This document shows, piece by piece, positions 14,953-24,289 of a stretch of 64,000 nt of DNA; within the stretch, counting starts at the first letter, position 1; the number at the start of each line of letters is the position of its first letter. The DNA comes from Aliiglaciecola sp. CAU 1673 (GTDB lineage Bacteria > Pseudomonadota > Gammaproteobacteria > Enterobacterales > Alteromonadaceae), in contig NZ_JARHUG010000020.1 in NCBI RefSeq assembly GCF_029223185.1, positions 1-64,000 on the forward strand, given 5' to 3'. The position numbers were made by a program, and so were the translations under genes. The notes beneath the pieces are model-generated. The model saw nothing but the letters and a program-made list of their open reading frames with translations. It made no database searches and was not told the DNA's origin.

Positions 14953-17694
14953 ATGACAAAAATTCATCGAGGAAAAGACCAAAACATTTCAGAAGATACT
15001 GATCAAAGTCGCTGGCATAGCCTAAGCACTGAGGCCATTTTGCAAACCTTGGATTGTACTCTCGCAGGTTTAAGCGCAAAGGATGCACACAAACGTCTTG
15101 CTGAAAACGGCCCAAATAGTCTTCCCCAACCCCCACGCCGGCACCCTGTATGGCGATTTGTCCTGCATTTTCATCATATTCTGATTTATGTTCTGATGGG
15201 TTCAGCCCTGATTACTGCGCTGCTTGGCCACTGGGTCGATACAGGCGTGATTTTAGCGGTGGTGGTCGCCAATGCCATAATCGGCTTTTTCCAGGAAGGA
15301 AAAGCCGAACGGGCCATGGACGCCATCAGGCACATGCTCGCACCAAGGGCCAATGTAATCAGAGACAATATTCGCATTACCGTTGCCGGCGAGCAGTTGG
15401 TACCGGGAGATATTGTGTTGCTTGAGGCTGGCGATAAAGTGCCTGCCGATCTCAGGCTGCTTTCTGCCCATGGATTATCCATTCAGGAGGCCTTACTGAC
15501 CGGAGAATCTTTACCAGTGGAAAAGCAAGTGCAGCCAGTGGCCGCCGCTGCTGCTCTTGGGGATCGCACTTGCATGGCCTATTCGGGCACCCTGGTCAGT
15601 AAAGGTCAAGGCAAAGGCGTAGTAGTGGCCACTGGCGCGAACACAGAAATTGGTCGCATCAGCGGCATGCTTGTTGATGTTGAGACCCTGACTACGCCTC
15701 TGGTGGCGCAAATGGCACGCTTCGCCAAATGGTTAACCCTGTTTATCTTGGTGATTGCCGGTATCCTACTGATCTTTGGCCATTTCGTCGTTGGCTATGA
15801 CTTCACCGAGATGTTTATGGCAGTAGTCGGCTTAAGCGTGGCGGCTATTCCCGAGGGCTTGCCGGCCGTATTGACTATTACCCTGGCTATCGGTGTACAG
15901 GCCATGGCCCGTCGCAATGCCATAGTGCGGCGCTTGCCAGCCATTGAAACCCTGGGTGCGGTCTCAGTTATCTGTAGTGATAAAACCGGAACGCTGACCC
16001 GCAATGAGATGATGGTTGCCTCTGTCCTCACCCACCAACACTTATTCAGCTTAGAGGGAATCGGATACGAGCCAAGAGGCAGCTTAAAACTGAATAATGT
16101 CGAGGTAGCGGCAAAAGAGCATGAGGTATTGGCAGAGCTGGCCCGCTCCGCTTTACTTTGCAACGATGCGGCTCTTCAGCACAAAGACGGACAGTGGTTT
16201 GTCGAAGGTGATCCAATGGAGGGAGCACTGCTGGCCTTTAGTGCAAAAATGGCGCTTGAGATTGCAGGTGAACAAGCCAGCTTTTCCCGCACGGACACCA
16301 TCCCCTTCGATGCCAGTCGCCGCTTTATGGCCACCTTGCATCATGACCATGACAACCACGGGTTTATTTTCGTTAAAGGAGCACCTGAGCGAATATTGGA
16401 TATGTGTCAGGATCAGCGCGCCGCCAATGGCCGCTGTCAGTCGCTGGACAAAGCGTACTGGCATCAACAGGCAGATGCCATAGCTGCCCGCGGACAACGC
16501 GTGTTGGCCTTTGCTGTGAAATCCGTCCCCCCACAACACACCGTTTTAGAATACCAGGATGTGGAGGGCACACTGACGCTCTTGGGCATGGTGGGCATGA
16601 TCGACCCGCCCAGGCCTGAGGCCATCACTGCCGTGGCCGAATGCCATGGTGCCGGAATACAGGTGAAGATGATTACCGGCGACCACCAGCAAACCGCAGC
16701 GGCTATAGGCAGGATGATCGGTTTACGAAATAGCCAAACTGTACTCACCGGCGCAAAGTTAGATGAATTGGATGACGTAGCGCTGCGTCAAGCAGTGTTG
16801 GATTGTGATATTTTTGCCAGAACCAGTCCCGAGCATAAATTGCGACTGGTCATGGCGTTGCAGTCACACGGCATGACGGTGGCTATGACTGGTGATGGGG
16901 TCAATGATGCGCCAGCATTAAAAAGAGCGGATGCAGGCATTGCCATGGGGCAAAAGGGCAGCGAAGCAGCCAAAGAAGCTGCAGAGGTCGTACTGGCCGA
17001 TGATAATTTTGCTTCCATCGTTGCCGCGGTGCGTGAAGGACGTACTGTTTATGACAACCTTAAAAAGGTCATAAGTTGGACCCTGCCAACCAATTCTGGC
17101 GAAGCCATGACCATAGTACTGGCTTTGCTGATGGGCATGACCCTGCCCATCACACCGGTGCAAATCCTGTGGGTTAACCTGATTACCGCCGTTACCCTCG
17201 GCATGGCACTTGCCTTTGAACCCTCAGAGAAGAATACAATGTTAAGAGCGCCGAGAGATCGTGACGAGCCGCTCTTAAATGCTGAATTAGTCTGGCATGT
17301 ATTGTTGGTTTCTATGCTCTTTCTGGGTGGTGTTTTCGGTATCTATCACTATGCCATTGAGCGCGGATATTCACTGGACGTCGCACGCACCCTCGCCCTG
17401 AATACGTTAGTGGTAATGGAAATCTTCCATCTTTTCTTCATCCGTAACATCTACAGTACATCGTTAACCTGGCAAGCAGTGCGCGGCACCAAAGTGGTTT
17501 GGCTGGTAGTGGTCCTGGTTACCGTTGCGCAATTTGCCATCACTTACCTACCGCCCTTGCAACAAGTGTTCGAGACGGCACCTGTGGCCTTTTTGGATGG
17601 TCTGCTGGTGATTGGCATAGGTGTTGTGTTATTCACCATCATTGAAATCGAAAAACAGATGCGTTTGATTCTGTGCCGTTCGAGGACGATGTAA
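14953..17694 (+). CDS. P-type cation-transporting ATPase (P2-like)
   Basis: A 913-residue P-type ATPase. In order: N-terminal cation-ATPase segment; TM1-2; actuator domain with TGES (about 183-186); PEGL in TM4 (300-303); phosphorylation site SDKTGTLT with Asp343; nucleotide-binding domain (KGAPERIL); hinge TGDGVNDAPALKRADAGIAM; TM5-10. It resembles PacL/SERCA in length and order, but the TM6 motif is LWVNLITAVTLGMALAFEP, without the Asp of Ca2+ pumps, so calcium as substrate is doubtful. Start: ATG at 14953, with a GTG six codons earlier also possible. Not in an operon. Confidence 0.9.
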   Translation: MTKIHRGKDQNISEDTDQSRWHSLSTEAILQTLDCTLAGLSAKDAHKRLAENGPNSLPQPPRRHPVWRFVLHFHHILIYVLMGSALITALLGHWVDTGVILAVVVANAIIGFFQEGKAERAMDAIRHMLAPRANVIRDNIRITVAGEQLVPGDIVLLEAGDKVPADLRLLSAHGLSIQEALLTGESLPVEKQVQPVAAAAALGDRTCMAYSGTLVSKGQGKGVVVATGANTEIGRISGMLVDVETLTTPLVAQMARFAKWLTLFILVIAGILLIFGHFVVGYDFTEMFMAVVGLSVAAIPEGLPAVLTITLAIGVQAMARRNAIVRRLPAIETLGAVSVICSDKTGTLTRNEMMVASVLTHQHLFSLEGIGYEPRGSLKLNNVEVAAKEHEVLAELARSALLCNDAALQHKDGQWFVEGDPMEGALLAFSAKMALEIAGEQASFSRTDTIPFDASRRFMATLHHDHDNHGFIFVKGAPERILDMCQDQRAANGRCQSLDKAYWHQQADAIAARGQRVLAFAVKSVPPQHTVLEYQDVEGTLTLLGMVGMIDPPRPEAITAVAECHGAGIQVKMITGDHQQTAAAIGRMIGLRNSQTVLTGAKLDELDDVALRQAVLDCDIFARTSPEHKLRLVMALQSHGMTVAMTGDGVNDAPALKRADAGIAMGQKGSEAAKEAAEVVLADDNFASIVAAVREGRTVYDNLKKVISWTLPTNSGEAMTIVLALLMGMTLPITPVQILWVNLITAVTLGMALAFEPSEKNTMLRAPRDRDEPLLNAELVWHVLLVSMLFLGGVFGIYHYAIERGYSLDVARTLALNTLVVMEIFHLFFIRNIYSTSLTWQAVRGTKVVWLVVVLVTVAQFAITYLPPLQQVFETAPVAFLDGLLVIGIGVVLFTIIEIEKQMRLILCRSRTM

Positions 17695-17792
17695 TGATGG
17701 CATTGATTGTGGTAACGACCGCTACTTCAAAGCCATTGCCCGTCACGGCGCAGTACAGACTAAGTACCATATAGATAACTATAGGGAGAGCT

Positions 17793-17812
17793 ACAAAAAA
17801 GCCCTGCTTTTA
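17793..17812 (-). terminator. Short terminator overlapping a stop codon
   Basis: Minus strand AAAAGC-AGG-GCTTTTTTG beginning at the stop of the following gene: a 6-bp A/T-rich stem with a T run. Plausible but weak. Confidence 0.4.
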
Positions 17813-19312
17813 CGGCGTTTTGCAGCCCATCAACAAAGCCTGTTTTTCATTGATAGATAACTCACTGGCAGGCTTATCCATCAGTGCCTGGCATCTTTCT
17901 TTGGCTTCCTGGAGATAATCTGCAAAAGACTGACTCCAAATGGCCATGATAATAAAACTCTGAAAGACTTTGCTGCTTCGCGGTCCTATTGCACCGTTGC
18001 CCATTTTTACATCAAGATAACGTTCATCCTGGTGCCATGATGCCGTCACACTAATAAGATCAGTCCCTCGGGACACCGGCTCTCCCAAGCGCTCGACCAA
18101 CCACTTATAAGCCTCTGCCATATCCATTGGACCGGTAAAGTTTTCAAAATAAACAAAGCGACCAAGTTGGCCATGCATGGTATCCAACTCAACACGCCCA
18201 CCATCGCGCTGCTCAGTATCGACGAAGTGGTTTAGCGCTTTCAATGTAGGCGAAAACTCTTTAAGCAAATCTCCGCCAGCGCCAGTTTTAAATCCCCATT
18301 GCTGTTCGAGTATTTGCTTTGCCTGCGCATAGCTTTGTCCTGGAGCTAGCCCTCCCAGGCCAATATTGGCAACACTGTCACCTTGCAACAATGCGTCAAG
18401 GCGCGCTTTAACGGCCGCCGGTCTGTTTGCTTCGGCTTCCTTAATGGCAGCCTCCTCTGCGGCTATCGTGCGATTAATCAGATAACGCTTATCATTGACA
18501 GCCCTGACAAAATCGTCAGCTTGTTGAGGGGGAAGCTCGCGGATAAACGTTGCTTTGCCCAAGCTATCCAGTTTTGCAAAGCTGTCGGTGCTAAGCGGTA
18601 ACGCATCCAGTTCTTGCTTTGCCTGCTGATAAGCGGTTTGAATGGCGGATTGCTCACTGTCCAGTTGTTGGATTTTGTCAGTCAATCTTTGTTGATAGGG
18701 GGCAATGTCTTTTTCTGGCAGCAGTTTGGGGGCCTGCTCAAATGTTCCTAACCAGTTAGGACGCTGCGCTAAGCCGTATTCTTCAAGCGGCTTAGCGGTA
18801 CCAAGCAGACTATCCCTGGCGACTGTTAACTGCGAAATAAGGCGGGCATCGCCCCTCATATTGGTCAGCCAGTCTACCTGTTGATTCAGGGTCTGACGCA
18901 TTCGCTGTATATCTGTAAGATCCCGTCTTATGCCGTCGAGCGCTTTCATCATGGCATATAACTGATCTGCATCTTCCTTGCGCTTCTGCTTACTGGCCTG
19001 TTTTCGACATAAGTTGATGGCACGGCGCGTGTCTGACAACTCTTTAGCATTCCAGCTGATCATGCCTACGCCAAAAAGTGGCTCAACCTGCACATCGGAA
19101 AACACACTGGGGAAGTTGACGGATTGGGTTAGCGATACGGTTTGTGCAGGATCCAAAGCTTTAGCCCAGTCAGTTAATGCGGGACAATCGGGGATTTGCA
19201 CCCCCTCAGCATAAGCGGCAGAAATCAAGGCCAGGGCTAAAACGTTGCAAAGTGCAGCCAGGGTGGATCTTGATCCGCGACGAGAATGACCAAGGATGCA
19301 TGCCATGTTCAT
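17810..19312 (-). CDS. Exported protein of unknown function, 500 residues
   Basis: An N-terminal signal sequence (basic, then LAALCNVLALALISAAYA) directs export. Residues about 85-320 are helical and rich in Gln, Glu and Lys, with coiled-coil character; the C-terminal ~170 residues, starting GLGGLAPGQSYAQAKQILEQ, look like a separate alpha/beta module (APGQSYAQAKQIL resembles the calcium-free helix-strand start of small periplasmic modules). Cys residues at both ends (DCPAL; RCQALM; GCKTP) may form disulphides. I do not recognise a family. AGGAG six bases before the ATG at 19312 supports the start. It is downstream of the 1490-residue PAS protein's promoter region but transcribed in the same direction and separated by about 90 bases from it. 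Confidence 0.6.
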   Translation of the reverse strand: MNMACILGHSRRGSRSTLAALCNVLALALISAAYAEGVQIPDCPALTDWAKALDPAQTVSLTQSVNFPSVFSDVQVEPLFGVGMISWNAKELSDTRRAINLCRKQASKQKRKEDADQLYAMMKALDGIRRDLTDIQRMRQTLNQQVDWLTNMRGDARLISQLTVARDSLLGTAKPLEEYGLAQRPNWLGTFEQAPKLLPEKDIAPYQQRLTDKIQQLDSEQSAIQTAYQQAKQELDALPLSTDSFAKLDSLGKATFIRELPPQQADDFVRAVNDKRYLINRTIAAEEAAIKEAEANRPAAVKARLDALLQGDSVANIGLGGLAPGQSYAQAKQILEQQWGFKTGAGGDLLKEFSPTLKALNHFVDTEQRDGGRVELDTMHGQLGRFVYFENFTGPMDMAEAYKWLVERLGEPVSRGTDLISVTASWHQDERYLDVKMGNGAIGPRSSKVFQSFIIMAIWSQSFADYLQEAKERCQALMDKPASELSINEKQALLMGCKTP

Positions 19313-19400
19313 ATTTGCTCCTTTGTCTAGTCGGACGCGGCGGTTTGAAAAACCGCCGCTGACAACTCTGGAGTATAAAAACTAGCAGAAAATTGGCGTC

Positions 19401-22400
19401 TCAGGCTTTGATATGGGAATAAATTACCCTCAATGTGGTCATTAAAGAGCGCTTCATATTGGGCCAGAAAATACTGATGCTATCGATTTGGCCCATCTGA
19501 CAGACTGCTTCAAGGCGGGAGGTCAGATCTTGCATGGGCTCAGAACCAAGCTTATCGGCCAACTGGTTCAACTGCCTGGCACAGGCTTTCACCTGACGAA
19601 GGTCGCCCTGCTCCACGGCCTTGTCCGCATTTTCAGTAGCTTGCTCTAACTCTTTTAGCAGCACCTGCAATGTGGCGGCCAATGAACCTGTTTGAGGATG
19701 CCCTTTTAAAAACGCCAACAGATCAAACCAAGCCTGCGGCTGCGCAGGCATGGGCAACTTGGCATACTCCGGCAGCACTTCTTCTTCCACTTTGGGTGCA
19801 GCTTGGCGAACCTGTTCTAATTCCGCCTCATGGGCACTGACCAAGGCTTTTTCTTGCTCTGCGAGTTTATCCTGACTGTGCTGAAGCTGCTGCTGGGCAT
19901 CCTGCAATGCCTGTTCTTTATCATCCAGCTGTGCCTGGCTTTGTTTAAGCTCTTGCTCAAGGGCTTTTAACTGCTCAGCCAATTCAGATTGCTGACTGCC
20001 TTGCTTGTCCATATCTTCGCGAGTACTGCTGTATTCCTCCTGCACGTTATGCAGCTGCTCCGTCAACTGACGTTGCTCAGTTTGCAGATGGTTAACATTG
20101 TCCTCGCTTTGCGCCAATAGCTTCTGCTGCTCGGCCAACTGCTGCTGTAGTTTTTGCTCTTGCTCGGATTGCTGACGCAGTTTGCTTTCCAGTGCTTCCG
20201 CTTGCTGACGAGCACGCTGCAACTCTTCCATCAGTTTTTGTTCGCCAGACTGGGTCTGTGATACCTGGCTTTGCGCATGTTCTAACTGAGCCAGACTACC
20301 TTGCAGCTGGTTCTGCATATCTTGGTTTTGTTGCTCTGCCTGTTGTAACGCGGCTTGAAGCTTTTGCTTCTGCGCTTCGATGTCGGCCATGTGGCGTTTA
20401 CGCTCTTCTTCGCTGCCTTCCTGCATTTCCTTTTGCTTGGCGCCCCGCCGTTCAACGTCAGCAAGCTCCGCGCGTAGCTGCTCGAGTTTCTGCTGCTGCT
20501 CTAAGCGGCGCATTTTTTCGGCTTCAGCCTGTTGCTGACGCTCATCCAGTTGCTGTTGAGTGGCTTGAAGTTGCTGCTGTTTAGCTTCAAGTTCTGCCTG
20601 CAAGGCTGCTTGGGCTTCCTGAGCCTGACGCTCTTTCTCACTGATTTCCTGCTGCTTGTTGGCACTTTGGGCTTTCAGTTCTGCCAACTCTGCCTGCAGT
20701 TGCTCGAATACGGCCTGCTGATGCGCTTTTTCTTCTTCGGTTTGCTGTTTCTCGGCTTTTAAGATCTGTTCGCTTTGCGCCAGTTGCTGCTGCTTCTCTT
20801 CTAACGCTTGCTGCAAGGCCTGTTGCTGTGCCTGATACTGGCTGTCAGCCTCATTGATCTTATCTTGTTGCTCCTTGGCTCGTGCAGCCACTTCAGCCAG
20901 CTCATCACGCAGTTGTTTAAGCTGACGCTCCTGCTCTTCTTTTTCCGCCTTTTGTGCGTCTGTCTGACGTTTACTTTCATCCAGCAGGTGCTGGGCTTCA
21001 CTCAGTTGCTGCTGCTTTTCTTGCAACTCTTTCTGTAGTGCCTGCTGTTGTTGTTGCCAAGATCCCTGCTGCTCGTTGGTCATCTGCTCAAACATCTGCA
21101 TTTCATGCTGCAAATGCTCAATTTGGCGGGCCTTATTAGATAGCTCAAGCTGCGCGCGCTGCGTTTCCTCTTCCAGGGCCTTGCGCTGAAGCTGAGCCTG
21201 CTCACTGGCTTTTCGTTGATTAATCAGCTGCTCCCTGAGCTTTTCACTGATCTGAGCCGAGCTTTGCAATTGTGATTGCAAGGTGCCCATCTGACCATTG
21301 ATATCCGCCAGTTGATTATCCTTGTCACGGATAGAGGCTTTAAGGCCATCTATCTGACCGGATAACTCCTGCATTCTCACTTGCTGCGCTTGCTGCTCTT
21401 CCTTGAGTTTGGCGCTGACCTGTTCGCTCTGTTCGAGGGCCTGTTGGGCCTTGGCAAACTGACGCTCACTGTTTTGTAGTGCATCGGCTATCTGATTCCG
21501 CTGGCTTTCCAGTGCCCCCACCCTTTGGCTGGCATGGCTAAGCTGTTCTTCCAGCGCCTTATTGTTTTCTTCACTTTGTGCCAGGCGATCCCGGCTTTGC
21601 TGGTATTGCTGCTGCACTTGTTCCAAGTGTTCCGCAATATTCTGGTGGGCTTGCTCCAAGTCTGAAATCTTGGCGTCCTTGTCACTTAGATCTTGCTCTA
21701 CTTCCTGCAGCCTCGATTGGGTATCGCTTAAGGTTTTCACCTGGCTAGCAAGCTGATCCTGGCTGCTTTCCAGTAGCTGCTGCTTCTCTGCCATCTGTCG
21801 TTCGGTAGCCTGGCGAAGATTAATGGCTTCCAACCGTCCTTGCTCGGCGGCTTGAATATCACGCAAATCTTTCCAGACACATAACACTGACTCCAGAACA
21901 TCGCCCTTTAACAATGGGATCAGCGTCAATTCGCAGGGTAAGCGCTTGCCATTGACCCGGTATTCCCACTTGAGCCGCTGCACCGCCTTTTCCTGCACAC
22001 ATTGTTGATAGGCCACTTCCAAGGCCGCGGTATCGTGGCCTTCATCATGCAAAGAAGGTGCATAAGGGAACTGCCCCAGCAGAACCTTTTCGCTCTCCAA
22101 CTGGAAGAAATCGCAGGCACTGGGATTGATTCTGGTAAAGCCGCTTTCTGCCAATAGTGCCATGGGAATACCACCACCTTGCATCAGGCTTTCAAACTGT
22201 TGTTGGTATTTGCGCTGCTCTTCGGTATCAAATACCCAGCACAGATACTGCTGGGCCTCACTGTCTAACAGAGCAATATGCAAGTCGCTGGGATGCAACT
22301 GGCCATTTTTACCCTTCAGGCGCACGGCTAGTCCTGGCAACTGGCCCTGTTGATGCAGTTGTTTTGCCGCCTTCGCTGCGTTGTCCGGGTCGTTAAACAG

Positions 22401-23873
22401 TTGATATAAACTTTGCGACTTAAGCTCCTGTTCGGAAAAGCCCAGGCGTGCCCGAAGACGCGGATTGGCAGCGTAAAGATGCTCTTCGTTGTCCATCAAG
22501 GCCATACCCATTGGGGCCTTTTCCAGCACCGCCATCCATTTTGCCTTCTCGTTCACCAGACTCTGCTCGGCCTTTTTAAGGGCCGTGTTGTCTAAGATGC
22601 TGGCAAGAACCGCATTTAGCTCACCGTCTTCACGCTGAAGGTACATATTTACCCGCACCTGACGTGCTTCGCCATCCGCCATTTCAAGGACGAGATCCAT
22701 GCCGCAGGCGCCAGACATGGACTGCATCTGCTGTGATTCCGGATCATGTAGCTCTGCCAGTCCCTTGGGAAGTTGGTTGACATCTTTTAACAAACGGCCA
22801 CGCATTTGCATTAGAGGTTGGGACAGAAATCGCTCGAAGGTAGCATTACCATCTAACAGACGTCCCTGACCATCCAAAATATAAGTAGGCTGGGTAGCAC
22901 TTTGCAGTAAACCTTTGAGCTGCGTCTGCACTTGCTGCATCTTTTGTGTGGCATGACGCTCGTTGCTGACATCCCACAGAAGAAGGTGGAAACATTGCAC
23001 CTGTTGCTTGCTGTTCAAGGACTCGGTAAGACCAAAAAATTTAACAAAAATCGTCTTCTCGGTACCTTCGAAGCGACATTCCAGATCCAGCTTGGTGTCC
23101 GGCCTTAGATTCTGCAGAGTATGCTTTAGGGAATCTCTGTCTTGATAATGTACTTTTTGCAGAAGGGATTCCAAGGTAGTTTCATCACCTGGCACCCCTA
23201 ATATTTTGGCTGCATGCTTATCCAGCAATAGCTTACCGCTATCTGTCTGCACCCGAACATTGCCCAACGCCGTCAGATCAAATACCGACTCAAGATGGTT
23301 CAGGGCATCGTTCTTACGGTTAATTTCATCCTGATATTGGGTGATGTCCTGCAGCGCCAGCAGAGCCGCCACTTTGCCGGAATCGGGGTCGCACGGCTTG
23401 ATACGTAGTACCAATAAGCGATTTCTCTTGGTTTTAAACTCTATTCGTCCTTCGGTTTGGGTCTCCAGGGCCTGCTTAAGCGCTTTGTTTACATCTCGGT
23501 CAAATAAATCCAGGGCTGACTTTCCATTTAGCTGTGCATCTTCTCCTTCGAGCCAAAAACCAGCCATGCGGTTGGCAAAGACCACCTGGCAACTGGCGTT
23601 AACATAAATCAGACCCAGGCTGTATTTATCGACCAAAGAGCGCTGATATTCCTGCTCTGCATCCTGGATCTCGGCTTGCGCATGCGCAGAAAGCAATTTG
23701 GAGCGTAGCGAAAAAGCCAGGCCAGCCAGTACCAAAATGAGAATAGCAAGGACTAAAAACAGACCATTGACCACCATGGCACTTTGTCCCTGGATCCAGT
23801 CGGATACGGCCAGCGCGCCAGGACTAACAAACAGAAATCCTAAACCGGCATATCCAGCCGCTTTTTTGATCAT
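19401..23873 (-). CDS. Very large membrane PAS/coiled-coil protein with degenerate Hpt-like tail
   Basis: 1490 residues. Two hydrophobic segments (residues about 6-25 and 35-58) precede four or five PAS-like repeats (about 80-720; for example LGLIYVNASCQVVFANRMAG, PTYILDGQGRLLDGNATFER, APMGMALMDNEEHLYAANPR, CDFFQLESEKV). Residues about 720-1370 are an unbroken Gln/Glu/Lys coiled coil. The last ~110 residues form an Hpt-like helical domain, in which ARQLNQLADKLG aligns with the Hpt core AHTLKGxAxNLG but with Arg in place of the phospho-accepting His. There is no kinase, GGDEF, EAL, receiver or methyl-accepting domain. It may be a structural or scaffolding sensor. The ATG at 23873 is chosen over a GTG two codons earlier. 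Confidence 0.7.
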   Translation of the reverse strand: MIKKAAGYAGLGFLFVSPGALAVSDWIQGQSAMVVNGLFLVLAILILVLAGLAFSLRSKLLSAHAQAEIQDAEQEYQRSLVDKYSLGLIYVNASCQVVFANRMAGFWLEGEDAQLNGKSALDLFDRDVNKALKQALETQTEGRIEFKTKRNRLLVLRIKPCDPDSGKVAALLALQDITQYQDEINRKNDALNHLESVFDLTALGNVRVQTDSGKLLLDKHAAKILGVPGDETTLESLLQKVHYQDRDSLKHTLQNLRPDTKLDLECRFEGTEKTIFVKFFGLTESLNSKQQVQCFHLLLWDVSNERHATQKMQQVQTQLKGLLQSATQPTYILDGQGRLLDGNATFERFLSQPLMQMRGRLLKDVNQLPKGLAELHDPESQQMQSMSGACGMDLVLEMADGEARQVRVNMYLQREDGELNAVLASILDNTALKKAEQSLVNEKAKWMAVLEKAPMGMALMDNEEHLYAANPRLRARLGFSEQELKSQSLYQLFNDPDNAAKAAKQLHQQGQLPGLAVRLKGKNGQLHPSDLHIALLDSEAQQYLCWVFDTEEQRKYQQQFESLMQGGGIPMALLAESGFTRINPSACDFFQLESEKVLLGQFPYAPSLHDEGHDTAALEVAYQQCVQEKAVQRLKWEYRVNGKRLPCELTLIPLLKGDVLESVLCVWKDLRDIQAAEQGRLEAINLRQATERQMAEKQQLLESSQDQLASQVKTLSDTQSRLQEVEQDLSDKDAKISDLEQAHQNIAEHLEQVQQQYQQSRDRLAQSEENNKALEEQLSHASQRVGALESQRNQIADALQNSERQFAKAQQALEQSEQVSAKLKEEQQAQQVRMQELSGQIDGLKASIRDKDNQLADINGQMGTLQSQLQSSAQISEKLREQLINQRKASEQAQLQRKALEEETQRAQLELSNKARQIEHLQHEMQMFEQMTNEQQGSWQQQQQALQKELQEKQQQLSEAQHLLDESKRQTDAQKAEKEEQERQLKQLRDELAEVAARAKEQQDKINEADSQYQAQQQALQQALEEKQQQLAQSEQILKAEKQQTEEEKAHQQAVFEQLQAELAELKAQSANKQQEISEKERQAQEAQAALQAELEAKQQQLQATQQQLDERQQQAEAEKMRRLEQQQKLEQLRAELADVERRGAKQKEMQEGSEEERKRHMADIEAQKQKLQAALQQAEQQNQDMQNQLQGSLAQLEHAQSQVSQTQSGEQKLMEELQRARQQAEALESKLRQQSEQEQKLQQQLAEQQKLLAQSEDNVNHLQTEQRQLTEQLHNVQEEYSSTREDMDKQGSQQSELAEQLKALEQELKQSQAQLDDKEQALQDAQQQLQHSQDKLAEQEKALVSAHEAELEQVRQAAPKVEEEVLPEYAKLPMPAQPQAWFDLLAFLKGHPQTGSLAATLQVLLKELEQATENADKAVEQGDLRQVKACARQLNQLADKLGSEPMQDLTSRLEAVCQMGQIDSISIFWPNMKRSLMTTLRVIYSHIKA

Positions 23874-24289
23874 TAACACTTGGCCTGTTCCTTACTAAAA
23901 TGGCTTTCTTATCAAAATCTTGCGAAGCATAAACCAGCCAGGTGCCGGCTCAGATGTCAATATACGGAGTTAGTTGTGAATATTGATAACTAATTGTTTT
24001 TGCTATCGCGAACTAAGTCTAGTTCTTGACTACAAAAATTTAAGTTTTTTAGGTCCGGGGCGGCCTTGTTTGACAGTTTCAGATGTGTGTTTACAGGAGA
24101 CAAGCACCCCTCGGATTTTTAACAGGGCTGTCTTTTTGGTTTAGCTGAATCAGCGTTTATAGTTAGAAAAGGGATGTTCGATAACGACTTTCGGGTATGG
24201 CATAGCACTAAGAATATACGGAGCCCGTAATACAAACAGGGGCAGAAGCCCCTGTTAACCAGCTATCTAAGATTCAATTCTCACTTTAC
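23874..24289. other. Intergenic stretch, ~410 bases
   Basis: Between the start of the PAS/coiled-coil gene and the end of the decarboxylase gene, both on the minus strand. It is AT-rich and holds no convincing frame. It should contain the PAS-protein promoter; I see no clear -35/-10 pair. The sequence AATATACGGAG occurs twice (near 23958 and 24211), possibly by chance. The only firm structure is the hairpin at 24235-24257. Confidence 0.5.
24235..24257 (-). terminator. Hairpin ending the decarboxylase transcript
   Basis: AACAGGGGC-AGAA-GCCCCTGTT, a perfect 9-bp stem with a 4-nt loop, 33 bases after the decarboxylase stop. The T tract on the minus strand is short (TTTGTATT), but the stem is strong. 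Confidence 0.7.

Noticed and set aside
20192-21139. Leu/Phe/Cys-rich plus-strand frames opposite the coiled-coil gene
   Set aside because: They arise from complementing CAG/CTG/GAA-rich coiled-coil codons and have no start signals.
23958-24221. Repeated AATATACGGAG as a regulatory repeat
   Set aside because: Two 11-base copies in an AT-rich gap could be chance; there is no palindromy or positional logic.
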